Origin: Warburgia ugandensis
Taxonomy: Eukaryota > Streptophyta > Magnoliopsida > Canellales > Canellaceae
Length of the DNA stretch: 64,000 nucleotides
Assembly (NCBI GenBank): GCA_035236585.1
Contig: CP141132.1
Location: 81,024,880 to 81,088,879, forward strand
Reading direction: 5' to 3'
Below the pieces are notes generated by a model, which was not told the DNA's origin, made no database searches, and saw only the letters and a list, made by a program, of their open reading frames with translations. Each line of letters opens with the position of its first letter. Position 1 is the stretch's first letter. Of the stretch, positions 1 to 13,000 are shown one piece after another. The position numbers and the translations under genes were made by a program.

Positions 1-1004
1 TATTTTAGGAGATGCCCGGATTCATGTGTCTCTATTTTTGTGTTGTTGAGCTTAGTGCATATGAGATGCTTGTAGAAAGTCCTCCTAGTTTCCTATCTAT
101 GTGAAGGAAGTTTAGCGATCTTGTTTGTCGTTGGAAATTGGTTAAGGTGTAGTGTTGAATCTAAACAAGACGCGTTCATAGGTTTCTCAAGGGTGTTGTG
201 CATTTAGAATCTAGTTCGTAAATGAGAAGCAAATTCTGTAAATCTACTTTTGTAGAATTCCTTTCATCTGAAATCTAATCGTGGTGGTTTGGCAATTGGA
301 AAATTTAGGAGAGAGAGATGGAAAATGGAGTAGAAGAAACAAGTAATTAAGGCTTGAGCATATGTAAATGCACTTCCTTTAAAGTGTAATTTGCCCCCAC
401 TCTCTAGATAAGAGATTGCTTATGGGATCACAGGCAAACCTCCTCAGAGAAACTATAAGCCCTGTGTGGGGTTGCGTAAGCAGATTTCGAAGACCCACCT
501 TGAAATCTAATTTGCTACATGTTCCAAATGATGGAATTCCCCGCCATTTATAGACTTCAAACAAACTTTTAAAGTTACTACAACATGAAAAAAAAAATCA
601 CCATCCTAATAACTGTCATAATCCGGATAAAGCCCCATGTAAAGATGCAATTAACAGGTTAATTATCCGGAGTTTAATTAACAAAGGTGAAAATTCAATT
701 CTCATTCATGGGAATGGTTTTCAGTTATTCAGATAAAGCCCCAACTCTTCTCTTAATGTGACAGTTTGGATGGCTTCACAATTGTGGTAGGTGCTGCTTA
801 CTAGTAACAATTTCATCACCTAATGCAATCATAGTATAGTTTATGGACTGTGATTTAGTTGGCATCATGTTTATCTCCAAAGATGTTTAACATCTTCAGA
901 ACTTCATACTGTCAGGTGAAAAATTTGTATTGGCTGGTACCCTTACTGTTTTATCTTAATTTGTTGTGTTTATGCAGCATACTAATAGTTACAAAATTCT
1001 ACAG
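1..1004. other. Non-coding, probable intron or 5' flank of the isochorismatase-like gene
   Basis: No exon of the conserved N-terminal half of the isochorismatase family (the LLVIDMQ-type motif) could be found here on the plus strand. The interval is AT-rich and ends at a splice acceptor (TTCTACAG) just before the first recognised exon. It is most simply a long intron, with the 5' exon or exons left of the window. Confidence 0.5.
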
Positions 1005-2591
1005 GTTGTTCGTGAACATGACCCATTTGGAAGAGATGTTGAGCTATTTAGAAGGCACTTTTATGGTGATGGAAAACAGAAACCCACTTCCAAGGGAACA
1101 AAGGGTGCAGAACTAGTCAATGGCCTTGTGATTCAAGAAGGAGACTATAAATTAGTAAAAACACGCTTCAGTGCATTCTTTGCAACACACCTTCATTCTC
1201 TTCTTCAGAGCAATGGAATCAAGAATGTAGTAGTTGTTGGTATGTAAAAATCAGAGATTTGGATGTATTTCTGTAATAACATCTTTTACATGTCTCACAT
1301 GAAAAAATACACAGATCTTTAAGAGTAAAGGTTGATCGTTGCACTAAACATATGTATCAGACCAAGATTCTGTATTTTTGCTATTATTCACCCATCCTTT
1401 CCCTGCTTATAATATCCAACTTCTGTAATAGAATGTTGTAGTTCTTTTGCTTTCTTGTTATGTGCATTGCATTTATGTTCTTCTTTGCATCTTACTTTTT
1501 GTTCATTTTCAAAACAGGAGTTCAAACACCAAATTGTATTAGACAGACTGTGTTTGATGCTGTCGCCTTGGATTACCAATCTGTAACTGTCATCACTGAC
1601 GCAACTGCTGCTGCCACACCTGAAGTACACATTGGTGCGTTCTTCTAATGTCAAAACCTGACCCTCCAATATCGTTTTCTTCATTACTTGCCTATATTTG
1701 TCATCGTTTAGTTTTGTCTGATTCAGTCTTTGCACCCTGATCTTAGCTAATAAAACAGACCAGCTTATTTTGTTGTCAACTATGCTTTTCTCAAGCGGCA
1801 TTGCTCTCATCTCTGTTAACCTTTGCATGTTAGATCATGTGAGGAGGCAATCAGTTCTCAGACTTAATGACATGCAAAACCAACATGTCAGCATCCATAC
1901 GATTAAAATGTGTTAATTAGTGTGCGTATTTGCTTGCCAAGTATAATGTAAATAATAATGTCTGTGTAAATTGCATATACAAATAATTACTCAAATCGAC
2001 TACGGGCAAATGCTTTTTGGTCTAACTTCTACGAGCCTCTCTTGAAAGCTGCATGCTAGTCTGGGTAAGGTTCTAAGTTGTGCTTTTCTCATCTCTCTCC
2101 TTGTGAAAAACTAAGTGGTAAAGGGAAATCACTTACAAAAGCTTTTATTATTGCATTTAGTTCCTGCTTTAGGTGCAGTTTAGAAAATTTTATTTTGAAC
2201 CTGGTGTGAGCAACCCTAGAACAGTGCAGTACTCTGTTGCTCAGATTCCTCTTGATTGAATAGTCAAAAAATTGAATCCAGTACTCTTGACTGCTCCATC
2301 AAGTGATCATGAAAAGGCTTTCTTTCGCTCCATGTTGCTTGAGTAAATCAACTCTTGACCCTTATTGAAATCTTTCTTGCGTTACAAATTCTTAGACTTT
2401 GGTTTCAGATGATTGAGTAAATTACTTGTCGAAATTGAAGCAGCCAAATGATTTAGTCTGCGGTTACCGATCATGTTCTTGAAGAGCACTAACAAAATAT
2501 TGTGTTTTATGAACCAGCAAATATTTTTGACATGAGAAATGTCGGAGTAGCGACACCGACATTGGAGGAATGGAGCAGCTCTGATGTATGA
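1005..2591 (+). CDS. Isochorismatase-family hydrolase, nicotinamidase-like (3' part)
   Basis: Three exons are visible: 1005-1239, 1518-1634 and 2518-2591 (stop TGA 2589-2591). All have GT-AG junctions and splice in frame. The first opens with VVREHDP and contains VKTRFSAFF, in which the lysine fits the catalytic Lys of the D-K-C triad. The second carries GVQTPNCIRQTVFDA, the family signature with the nucleophilic cysteine. The third encodes a short tail ending EEWSSSDV. The match is to plant nicotinamidase/isochorismatase-like proteins (the Arabidopsis NIC2/NIC3 type), which deamidate nicotinamide in NAD salvage. The catalytic Asp and first beta strand belong to upstream exons outside the window, so the gene is 5' partial here. 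Family assignment is firm; the substrate is inferred, since many plant members of this fold lack a tested activity. Confidence 0.85.
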
Positions 2592-3173
2592 TCTGGTTTA
2601 CTGTACTGTCTCTTCTCAGGCTTGTTCTAAATGTGGAAAACTGTCAAAACTAGGGTCCTAGACATTTCCACTTCTTCCTGTGTATGAAAAAAGTTGTTCA
2701 TCTCACTCCAGTGGGAATTGTGGAATTCACGAGTTTTTGCTTGATTTTAATCCGAGCTTCCAAGTTTGGAAGTTCTAAATTTATCTGCAGATACTCAAAA
2801 CAATACGTCTAGACGTCCAACGACCATTTCTGCAGAGAATGGCTTTCTTTCGATTGTTGCTTACTCTTCTCAAGGTTTGATGAACTTCAATGGTTCATCA
2901 TAAATAAAACAAAGATGCTTCTAACCAATTCTCAGCAATCCAGAGTAAAAAACTGGGAGATCCTTCAATCATTTGGCCATAGAAAGTAGCAGAATTTGAC
3001 AAACGATTCAAGTAGTTGCAGTTCGGTGAGTCAGAATCAAGCCAGTTGAAGTCGTAGTCGATCGAGGTGAGTTTTTGAAGATTCGCTTTTACCCTTGTCA
3101 GAACCTTACTTCTTCCTGACTACTCGTGGCAAAATATGCCACTGCAATTTGATTGTAGACCTGTTTCGTGGGA

Positions 3174-3330
3174 GCGAAGTGGAGCCTTGGCACAATGGTA
3201 AAAGTTGATGTCTGTGACCTGGAGATTATGAGTTCAAGGCGTGGAAACATCCTCTTGCAAAATGCAAGGTAAAGCTGTGTACTTTAGGCCCTCGCATAGG
3301 CAAGAGCTTCGTGCACTAGTGCTGCCCTTA
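3174..3330 (+). mobile_element. Au SINE copy 1, internally deleted
   Basis: It starts with the tRNA-like head (GGAGCCTTGGCACAATGG, box A; GAGTTCAAGGC, box B), continues into CCTCTTGCAAAATGCAAGG and ends GAGCTTCGTGCACTAG..GCTGCCC. The CCTTCCCCAGACCCTG segment is missing. Target-site duplication ACCTGTTTCGTGGGA (3159-3173) and ACCTGTTTGGTGGGA (3331-3345). Confidence 0.9.
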
Positions 3331-3393
3331 ACCTGTTTGGTGGGACCCTTCTGCCATTTGTTTACTAATCTGGGTGAGTCAAGGATAATGTGG

Positions 3394-3587
3394 TCAAAAA
3401 AGAGAGAAAATAACACCCAATGTCCAAAGCTATTGCATATGCAAGTTCTGAGGAAAGGGCAGAATGCACAAAAGGTTAATAGTACGCAGCCTTATGTTGT
3501 ATTTTTGTGAGAGGCTGTTTTTACACTCAAACCTGTGACCTTCAAGTCATATGATGACAACTCTACCGCTAAGGCTTCCCTTCGAGC
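3394..3587 (-). mobile_element. Au SINE copy 2
   Basis: Inverted copy. Read on the minus strand it has the head GAAGGGAAGCCTTAGCGG, the box B region and the AACAGCCTCTCACAAAAATAC core; the 3' third is diverged. Flanked by a 14-bp duplication CAAGGATAATGTGG (3380-3393 and 3588-3601). It lies 63 bp from copy 1 in the opposite orientation. Confidence 0.85.
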
Positions 3588-4986
3588 CAAGGATAATGTG
3601 GCATGCTACATAATATTTTTTCTTAAAAGATCTTGCTTGCTTAAAAAAAAGTAGAAATTAATGAATTGCATGTAGCATTTTTCTTTTGGGATTTGTATTT
3701 TCACTAACAATTTTCTTAGAACTGGTTTAAAAAAGCACCAGTTTCAAAATTATGCCTCGTACCACTCGTTGATTTGTACTTCTTCCTTAAGCCAGCGACT
3801 GGCTTGGTAGTTATACAGTGATATTTGGTCTTTCTGGTGTCAACGTGGAGAATCATCTTGCGGTCAACATTGTTGATCACAATGTACAGGTCTCCCATGT
3901 AGCGGCCAGATAGATGGTTTGGATGGATCAGAAAAATATGGGTCCCACTTGACAAAGGAGTGGAGCCTATATGTGCCAAAGCTAGTTTTGTGCGTGTAGA
4001 TTGCTTGGACTTGTACATGTACGTTGCTGCCATTATCCAAGCCACAAATCTTCTGTGCGAGAAATGCACGCATTAAAATTGTCCCCTTGGATGATCTAGA
4101 CAATTATCAGTAAATGTACGGCTTAACTTTTTTTAAAGAAACTAAATAAATAAAAGAAGAGAGCTACTAAGGAGACCGGAAAATGGAAACGTAAACCAGA
4201 TAGGCTCTACATGTTGGCTGCCACCTTTATGTTACTCGGGAAAATTTATGATCATCGGATACTTGTAGCTACTAGTTTCTTCAGTTGAAAATTGAATAGT
4301 CATGATTAACTAATCAAAGCAAAACAATTAAAATTATTCGGTGATCATAAATTTTGTTGTCTAAATAATGTAAAGAAGGCCGAACATGATGAATGGATCA
4401 GATCATTCAAATATGAGGCCTGTCAAGATTGAGTTTCTAAAATCTATTACTTCGCGTGTTCCCCAATTATTGTCCATCAAAGAAATCACCAAGGAGATAT
4501 AATAATGACTTGATATGTCATAAGGTGGGATGTTATAAAGTAAGAGGACATGATCATATGAGATAATGGGAGCGTTTTTTCATGAGATGGAACAATGAAA
4601 TAACTACCAACATGCCAATGAGATGAGAAATTTCAAATGCAAGCCATCTCAAGCATCGCGCAAATGAGATGATAAATATAAAAAGTCAAGTTACCCAAGC
4701 ACCACTAACAAGCAAATGAGACGAAAATTTTCAAACTCGAGTCATTTCACTCCAATGCAGCCCATCTCAGAATCCACTAATACCATGTTACATATAAGGG
4801 TCCATCATCTAGAATTGAAAATTTCAGGCGTCCCTACATCTAAGATCTAGCCGACGAGATCGACCAACCATTTAGGCTCCACATGTAATCCATATAAACC
4901 ATAGGATCAACATTGTCTCACAAACAAGATAAACGGAGCCAACCATCTTGTAATGAATTAGTCTTTATAGGAAGACTTGTCAACGA

Positions 4987-5176
4987 AGGGGAGCCTTGGT
5001 GCAACAATAAAAGTTATCATCGTGTGATCTTAAAGTTACAAGTTTAAGATGTAAAAATAATCTTTTACAAAATACAAGATAAAATAAAACTATGTACTTT
5101 AAAGCCTTGTATTCTGCCTCTTCTCCAAATTTTGCATAGGTGCGAACTTTGTGCCCCGGCCTGCCCTTTTCAGAAT
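4987..5176 (+). mobile_element. Au SINE copy 3
   Basis: Full-length copy from GGGGAGCCTTGGTGCAAC to CCGGCCTGCCCTTTTCA. Flanked by GACTTGTCAACGA (4974-4986) and GACTCGTCAACGA (5177-5189), a 13-bp target-site duplication with one mismatch. Confidence 0.9.
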
Positions 5177-7019
5177 GACTCGTCAACGAGGACGGATTGT
5201 TTCCCCCAAAAGACGCACGATAAACATGGAAAGAATTGTCTTTTTCTCCGTCCAATTTTATACTTTAGAATTCCATATTGCACGCGCTTATTTGTGTCCC
5301 GCCTTGTCAAGTAATGGCTACCGATTGGACATTTGTGAGCGTCTCAGGGACAAGTCGTGGTCGAGCAGCCGGCCAGGCGGCATGTACAGCCGGATGCTTC
5401 GGCCTTTCCACGTCAGGTCTACAGGTAAATTCAAAATTTCGTAAATTACATAAATTCCCCTCATTTTTTCCTGATTAACAATCATGCCCCTGCATTTATG
5501 TATCTTCTTCTAATGGGAGACACGCACTCGCACATATCCGAGTTTTTAACTCGTGACCTTCGTGTTTGTGACTCGCTCTAGCCCCATTGGCCACACACAC
5601 CCAGCGTCGATATCTTGTTGGAAACTCACGAGTTATGACAGAGTCATTCTTTTAGGGGCTGAAAAGGAAGCCTCATCCAAGACACCACATTGGCCTTGCC
5701 CACTTTAGACTAACCAGTAAAATTCATGTCAATTCAATGCTTCCAAACTTTTAGCTTTATTAAGTTCTGAAATTCAATGGTCATTGTTTGAAATCCTAAA
5801 AACGCAAAGTTAAAATCATCCAATGATCATGAATTTTGGTGTCTAACCAATTTAAGATGGCCTGAACTTATTATCACCATCTCCTTGTGTTAAGATTGGG
5901 TAAGTTGCATGCCTACTCCTTTCCTTTCCTTGATGTAAGAGTCATTTCTTGCGCTCTCTATCTCCAAAATTGAATCCTAAATCTCCAGTACCCGCCATCA
6001 TCATAGTAACCATTCTACCATCAAATGTTCATAGGATAGACATTTTGATGATGTGTCAATGGATCCGATCATTCAAATATGGGGCTTATCTATGTAGTGT
6101 ATGAAATGGTGTCCTATTTTAACATCTGTAAAGTATTTTTCGCTGTGATATGCCCAAAGTAACCTTTCCTAATAATTATGAGTCTCCATAAGAGTGGATG
6201 TTACCTATTTTTTCATCCATGGCGATAATTTTATTTAGACATAAGCCATTCTGTGTTTGTAATGGCTCAAGTAGGCTACTTATCAAAATTTCATGTTCAT
6301 TGGATGCTTTTAGCTTATGTTTCTTTGAGTTGAAAATTATAATTATTAATTTTTCGTTTTCTTCTAAATACTCAAAAAAAGTGGTGAAGATCACTAGATA
6401 TCACACATGTCGCCTAGTTCCTACACGTAAAAAAATAGCGAACAACTCCGATCTATAAAAAAAATAAAAAATGTATGAGGTAGCTTCTACCTTGTCATAC
6501 AATTGTGAGCGTCTACTCCTATTGAGACTCAATTGATTATATCTCTCCCACTTGGACCGAAGAATATATTTGAAAGTTAGAGGCACGACCGCTCATGCAC
6601 AGCCTTGAACCTTGGTGACCTAGGTGAGACGCTCCTTCTTGGGATAAATTTTGTATCCAATTACTTCCTTGTGATCAAATCTCGGCGTCCTTGGTCACCC
6701 TTATCATTCAATTGATGCCTTGATTACTATATCACGATTTTGATTGCCAAATGGTGGACCCATCATCTCTTCAACCAGACAGCGCTGGCTGATTTCAGGA
6801 TCCATTTAGCATTTAACATAAACCGTCTCTACCTTAACTTGGGAGAGATGGTGAGACTTAGTGCCAGGGTGTTTTCGTCCCACGGAGTCCTAAAAACAGT
6901 GTGCTTACTAGCATAATCGTAATTATCGACAAAACCAAGCCCGTTCTCATACTACCCATCTCCTCCCAAGCTACACAAAACTGCCAAGCCCGTACTCTTC
7001 CCTTCCAGTTCCCGCCACC

Positions 7020-10000
7020 ATGACCACCCCAACCGCTACTGAAATCCTCCACCACACCACCGCCTTCCTCGCTGAAACCTTAACCAATTCCGATCACCGT
7101 CATCGCCTTTTCTCCTTCGCTCGCCAAAAAATCCCCTCCTCCGACTCCACCACACTCAACACCCTCAATCTTACCGTTCAAACTCTCGAAAACGCAATCT
7201 CCACCGTCAATCCCTCTATCCGTTCCTCCTCCCTCCGCCTCGCGGAAAAAATCCTCCTCTCTTCCCCAAAATCCGCATCATCCTCTCTCCTTCTCGCCTT
7301 AGTTTCCTCTCTCTCACGCCGGCATGCCGTCGCCGGAATGCACCTCCTCGACGTCTTCATCTCCCATCCATCTCCAGCGAGAACCGAACTCTCTCCAATC
7401 ATATTCGAAGACTTGTTCTTGCTTCATCTTCTTCCTGTGATCCAATGGTTCGGAGAACAGCGATCGCGAATTTTGAATTCGGTAGTGCCGGATCCGACGA
7501 CAGAGGATGATCGATCGGTCATTTGGGATGGATTGGCGGGCCAGGGATTGCTGTCGAGAATGAGCGCGGAAATGGCGGTGGAGTTGAAGAAATTGGAGAG
7601 GGATTACGAGGACGTCGTGGATGATAACTGTAGCACGTATGCAGGGTATTTGAAGGAGGTTTTGGAGGAGAGAGAAGGGAGTAAGTCTAGATCGATCGTT
7701 CCTCCGCCGTTGATTTTGACGAGAATTTGTGAGGGAGGGGCAGATCGGATCGTTGAAGAAAAGGGGGTGAAGATTGAAGAGGATGATTTGAAGAATGGAC
7801 GGTATAATGTAATATCTCTCTCCATCTCCACCTTAGTGTCTTGCTTTAATGCCTGTTTGGTTGGACGGAAATTGATTCCACGGAAAAGGTAAATGTGTTC
7901 TAGTCCACGGAAATTGATTCCGCGGAAAAGGTGTTCAAATTGAATTACGCTGAAAGATATTTGGGTCTTTAGAGTAATTCAATTTCAAGCTTTAAAACAC
8001 TTTCCACCAATAATTGTGGGTGGAAATCAATTTCCATCCATTTCCTGCTTAGCCAAACATGTCCATAGTTTTGAATTTTCCAAAAATATGAAATTTGCAT
8101 ACTCTCTCTCTCTAGTATGCAATCACATGATTTCTCTGATTTTGAAATGGGAAATTAGTCTCGTGGGCAGTGAACTTTGAAAAGTTTGCATTGAAATCTT
8201 AATTTGAATGAGCTGTGGCCTTCTAGCCTAGTGACATTAGAAGAGCCTCTTTCATGGTTTGTCAAGGGTTCAAGTCACCCATGCACACAAAAAAGAAGGG
8301 AAATGTTAAACTGACCTCAGTATGGTATGGTTTAGTGACCACATCATTTTTTAATGACTTGACTAGTTTATCTCGTTGTTCTAAATATTAATTTTTTATA
8401 GATTAAAAAGTATGTATCAGATGATTCTAGCATCTGAAAAGCATTGGCTGGCTGTGCTCAGAAACGGACAGCTTAAAAGTTTTATAAACAACACATTTTC
8501 TTAGAGCTATGATTTAGTGATCACATTGTTTGGAGTGTTACTTTGCATGACGATAGCCCTTCATCTCGTTGCTCCAACTTTAAATTTCTTGAGTTACAGA
8601 TGATACTGGATCCTAAGAAGCTGTAATTTTTTATAATGCTTTTAAGCTTTCCATTTCCTAAGCACAGCATGTCTGAACTCCAGAAAATGTAGTCGGTGGA
8701 CTATACCCATGCTGGGTCAGTTTACCATTTCTCTGTCAGATTATCCACTTTTTCATGGACACAGTTCTCCACAGATTAACCATCAAATAAGCCAACGACT
8801 CTTTCAATAAATGCTTCTGTTTATGTCCAAATTAATCGTCGCCAATCCACAAATTTGGGTCCCACATAGTAACGTTCAAATGAACACGAGACCATTTGCT
8901 CTTAGAGGCCACCTTGAGACAATCCAACAATCCTAGTCCCACGAGAATTAGAGAAACCAGTAGTTTGTGTATTTTTCTCATAGTATCCTAACTGAAATTT
9001 AATGAGGGAGAGTTTTGGGGCAATGGTAGAATTGTCTTCGTATGACATTAAAATTAGAAATTCTAAGTATGAAAATAGTTTTTTGCAAGGCAAGACTCTA
9101 TATTATTGATCTTTGTGATCCATCCTTTCTTTAGACCCTGCATAGGCAGGAGCTTACGTGTACTGGGCTGCCTTTGTATCCTAAATGAAATCCCATGAAT
9201 GAAGTGTCTTGATCAGGGCCGTTGATAAAGAGACAAACTTGTGATTTCCTATCAGATCAAAGGGTTACGTCACGTTCATGTCCTTGCATGGGCCAACCCA
9301 TCTGTCGTCTCCTTGTTGCTTTTGTCCTGCTGCTATTGCAGCTTGACTAAGCAAGCACTTGAGGTGGTGATAATGAAATTGGGCCCCATGAATTTGCTGA
9401 GATTTACCTTGTACCTATCTATCCTGCTCAATTTGACTGTGAAATATCCAACCTGTTTTCTAGCGACCCTTCCGTCTCTTTCCTCTGCAATTTTCTTGCA
9501 GACCCGATTGTTCTTCTCATTTTACTTATTTACTGTTATTATTATTATTTTAAATTGTAGATGATTTCTCTTGTCCTAAGACAGAATTTACGGATTGAGA
9601 CCCACACGTCTGCATGTTTTCTGACCTTTACCATGAAGAACTGAAGTAGTAAACTCTGTCTGCTTTGAGAAAAATCTCTTGTTTAATAATAAAATAATAA
9701 ATAACGCGGTTTCATCCCTAGAATATTAACCCCTTCTTTGTTTATTGATCTGTAGCCAATTTGTTTATATTCCACTTCTGGGTCCATATGATTATACAAT
9801 TCAAATATCTATTGATGTAATAATAAAACAATATAATTTGAAGAATAAAAATGGATTTTCATATCAATTTTCTTATGGTTCAATTATGACTGTCTAAGTC
9901 AACAACAGGTTTGGCTTTACTTCTTCTGCTCATTTCTTCAATCTGTTAACAATTCACCCACGTTCATAAAGATCCATATGGTCTAGGAAACTTGAAAGTC

Positions 10001-13000
10001 GTTTTGTTAGAATTTCCGCACTTTGATAATTCCTTGTTGGGTATTTATCTTAGATTTTGTTTCATTTTTAAATATTTTTATCCGTATTTTTCCTGTTTTG
10101 GAATGCATTTGAAGATCAAGTCTTCCTCCTGGTTTTTCTTAGATTTATCAGACAAATTCCAAGCTTCTCTTCATGTCTAAATATGGTAATCTTCTTTTAA
10201 TTATGGCAGCCAATATGGGTGGAAGGAGCAGAATCGGTCGAATTCGACAACAGCAGTAGCAGCAATGCAAGATCTCCACCTTTATATCCCCAAAGAGTCT
10301 CTCCATATCTGCTCTCAAAACAACCACCAGACACAGTGAAAACAGCATCAAGATCAAGTCCTGTTTCGGAAATTATGTCGACTTTGGATGACATTTCGGT
10401 GTCGACTTATTCTGATTCTGAACCTGAAATAGAGGTAGAATTCGATACTAACAAGATCCAACAACCTTGTTACTCCAGGCTGATTTTTCTATGCTACAAT
10501 TTGTATAGTTTCTGAAACTATTCTGTTGCCTGTCTTATAGGAAAAGAACAGAAAAATGTCGTTGTTTCCGCCTGAGCAATCCCAATTCCAGAAGCAGAAA
10601 CAACCTGTATCTGCAGAATCCAGTTGGTATGAACTACGTCCTCCTTTAGAACCAAAATTTATCACTTTCGTTGTTTTCCTTGGGACCCTATTTGTTATTT
10701 TCTTCAGCTGTTATAGATTATATATCTTCTTTTGCTACAATTTCTAGCCTTCTATTTAGACTCTCTGTGTCAAGTTCTTCTTTTTCTTTCAGATGGTTTG
10801 CTTTAGTGTTCATTCAGCCCAAAAGCCAAACATAGTTCATCACTTTAACTGTTCTATTCTTTAACAATAAGAGATCGTTCGCCTTTTTTTTATTCTTCTT
10901 TTCTTTTTGTTTGTAATTTCAGCTCGCCAGTTCCTGTAATGGGAGATTCTGATAGTTCATCTGCATCTCGAAAACAAAATCCTCCCAAGGACTTTGTCTG
11001 CCCCATAACAAGCCACATATTTGTTGATCCTGTGACTCTTGAGACAGGGCAGACGTATGAGCGCAAAGCTATCCAGGAATGGATTGATAGAGGTAACTCG
11101 ACATGCCCAATTACACGCCAGAAGCTGCAGAGCGCCCAATTGCCCAGGACGAATTATGTGCTTAAACGGCTTATTGCTAGTTGGCAAGAAAACTTCCCCG
11201 GTGTGGTACAAGTCCAACCTGAAAACTCGCCTCCAAAAAGCGAGTTTTTCAGGTCGGGCAAGCTTTCCTCTTCTCCAACGAGTGTCATAAGCCAAGCTAC
11301 CAGTGATGGTACTATGGGTGAATTGCGCCAAGCGGTCTCCCGCCTCTGTACATCAGAGTTATTGAATGAGTCCGAAATGTCCGTCCTTCAAATTGAACGG
11401 TTCTGGAAGGAAGCTGATGTATTACCTGAAATTCAGACAACACTCTCTAAACCAGCAGTGATTAACGGGTTTGTTGAGATCTTGTTCAATTCCGTTAATC
11501 CTGGGGTGCTGAGGGCAACAGTGTTTCTCCTTTCTGAGCTAGCATCAAGAGAGAACTCTGTTATGCAGACGCTCACCAGAGTGGACTCGGACGTAGAATG
11601 TGTGGTAGCACTCTTCAAGAAGGGGTTAGTTGAAGCTGCTGTCTTGATTTATTTGTTGAGACCTTCATGGACTAACCTTGTAGAAATGGACATGGTCCAA
11701 GCACTTGTGATGGTTATCAAGAGAAAAGAAGAGAGTCCATATGAGATGTGCATGAAGCCAAAGACGGCTTCGGTGCTTCTGTTGGGGCAGATTCTCAGAC
11801 GGATAGATGATAGTTATGTATCACGAGCTGCTCAGGTTGTGCTTTCCGAAAAGGCCACTGAAAATTTTGTTAGGAGCTTGGAAGCTGATTGGGTGGAGGA
11901 GAGGATGGCAGCAGTAGCAGTTCTGTTGAGATGCATGGAGGAGGATGGGAACTGCAGAAACACTATTGCTGATAAGGCTGAATTGGCACCCGTTTTAGAG
12001 AGCTTTGTGGCTGTGAACGATGGCGAGCGGTTCGATATAGTCAGATTTCTTTCTGAACTGGTTAAATTAAACAGGTATATTTCTTTACATCAAGTAATAA
12101 GACTAGTTACCCTTTTCGATTTCTCAGTGCTCTGCATCTAAAATCTTGTATTCCAACCTATGAGCTTATTCTCTGTAGGAGGACATTCAATGAGCAGCTG
12201 CTTCATATCATTAAGGATGAAGGCGCCTTCAGTACCATGCACACTCTCCTCATTTTCTTACAAACAGCCCTCCAGGATCAATGCCCTGTCATTGCTGGTC
12301 TTCTTCTCCAACTTGATCTTTTGGTATGTGTTGGACCTATTTACAAAATGTTGAATTCTTTTGAACGTTTTCTTACAGGTGCACTTCGTAAAGTAAATTC
12401 TTGAAGATTGTTGAAGTTTCCTAGTGCAAGGGATTTCTCACAGCTCTATCTCCAAAATTCAACTAAGACTCAATCATTTGTCTACAATGATCTGCACTCT
12501 CAATATAGCCCGTACACGTCTCCTTCAATGAATGGCTTTAGAAATATTGAATATGTCAAAAAACTTAGGAACAGTTATATGCTCATGAAGTCAGACAATC
12601 AAGACTTAAAAACTTGAAAGTCGAAAAGAAAAAGACATCTCAACCAAGCAGTCAAGATTCTAAGATCTTGAAGGCTGACAAAATGATTCCTCAGCCAAAC
12701 AGTCAAGATTCTAAGATCTTGAAGACCAACAAAAAGAGACCTCAGTTAAGCAGTCAAGATTTTGAGATCTTGAAGGCCAAGAAAAAGAAACCTCACAAGC
12801 AAGCCTGAATGGAAACCAAAATCACAGAATAGAGCTGCAAATAGCACACACCCAAAGAATCTCAAAGAATCTCTTACTTCAGAAATCCATAGAGAATGAA
12901 TCTTAATCTTTGGAAAACCAAGCAGAGCACTCTTAAAAACCCTAATAGAGCACCTTTACAGAACTCTCAAAGAATTGAAGGTTAAATGAATAAACCCTAG

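Larger units (their letters stand above)
2592..7019. other. Intergenic region with SINEs and MITE-like debris
   Basis: No convincing gene. It holds three Au SINE copies (3174-3330, 3394-3587, 4987-5176). From 4560 to 4800 there are phrases built on GAGATG and CCATCTCA that resemble the MITE at 30155-30324. The minus-strand open frames at 3716-4103 show no recognisable domain. The stretch 5500-7019 is AT-rich, apart from the LIN 5' flank. Confidence 0.5.

Noticed and set aside
3181-3240. Box A and box B like a tRNA gene, here and at other SINE heads
   Set aside because: No cloverleaf can be drawn and the sequence is followed by the Au SINE body; these are SINE promoters, not tRNA genes.
3716-4103. 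Two overlapping minus-strand open frames (117 and 79 aa)
   Set aside because: No recognisable domain, overlapping frames, and wording typical of AT-rich plant repeats. I do not support a gene.
7178-7831. Minus-strand frames of 74 and 75 aa
   Set aside because: Shadows of LIN exon 1.
12408-12808. Two plus-strand frames with a Lys-rich 17-aa repeat
   Set aside because: They lie inside a LIN intron and result from the 51-bp minisatellite; no sign of independent expression.
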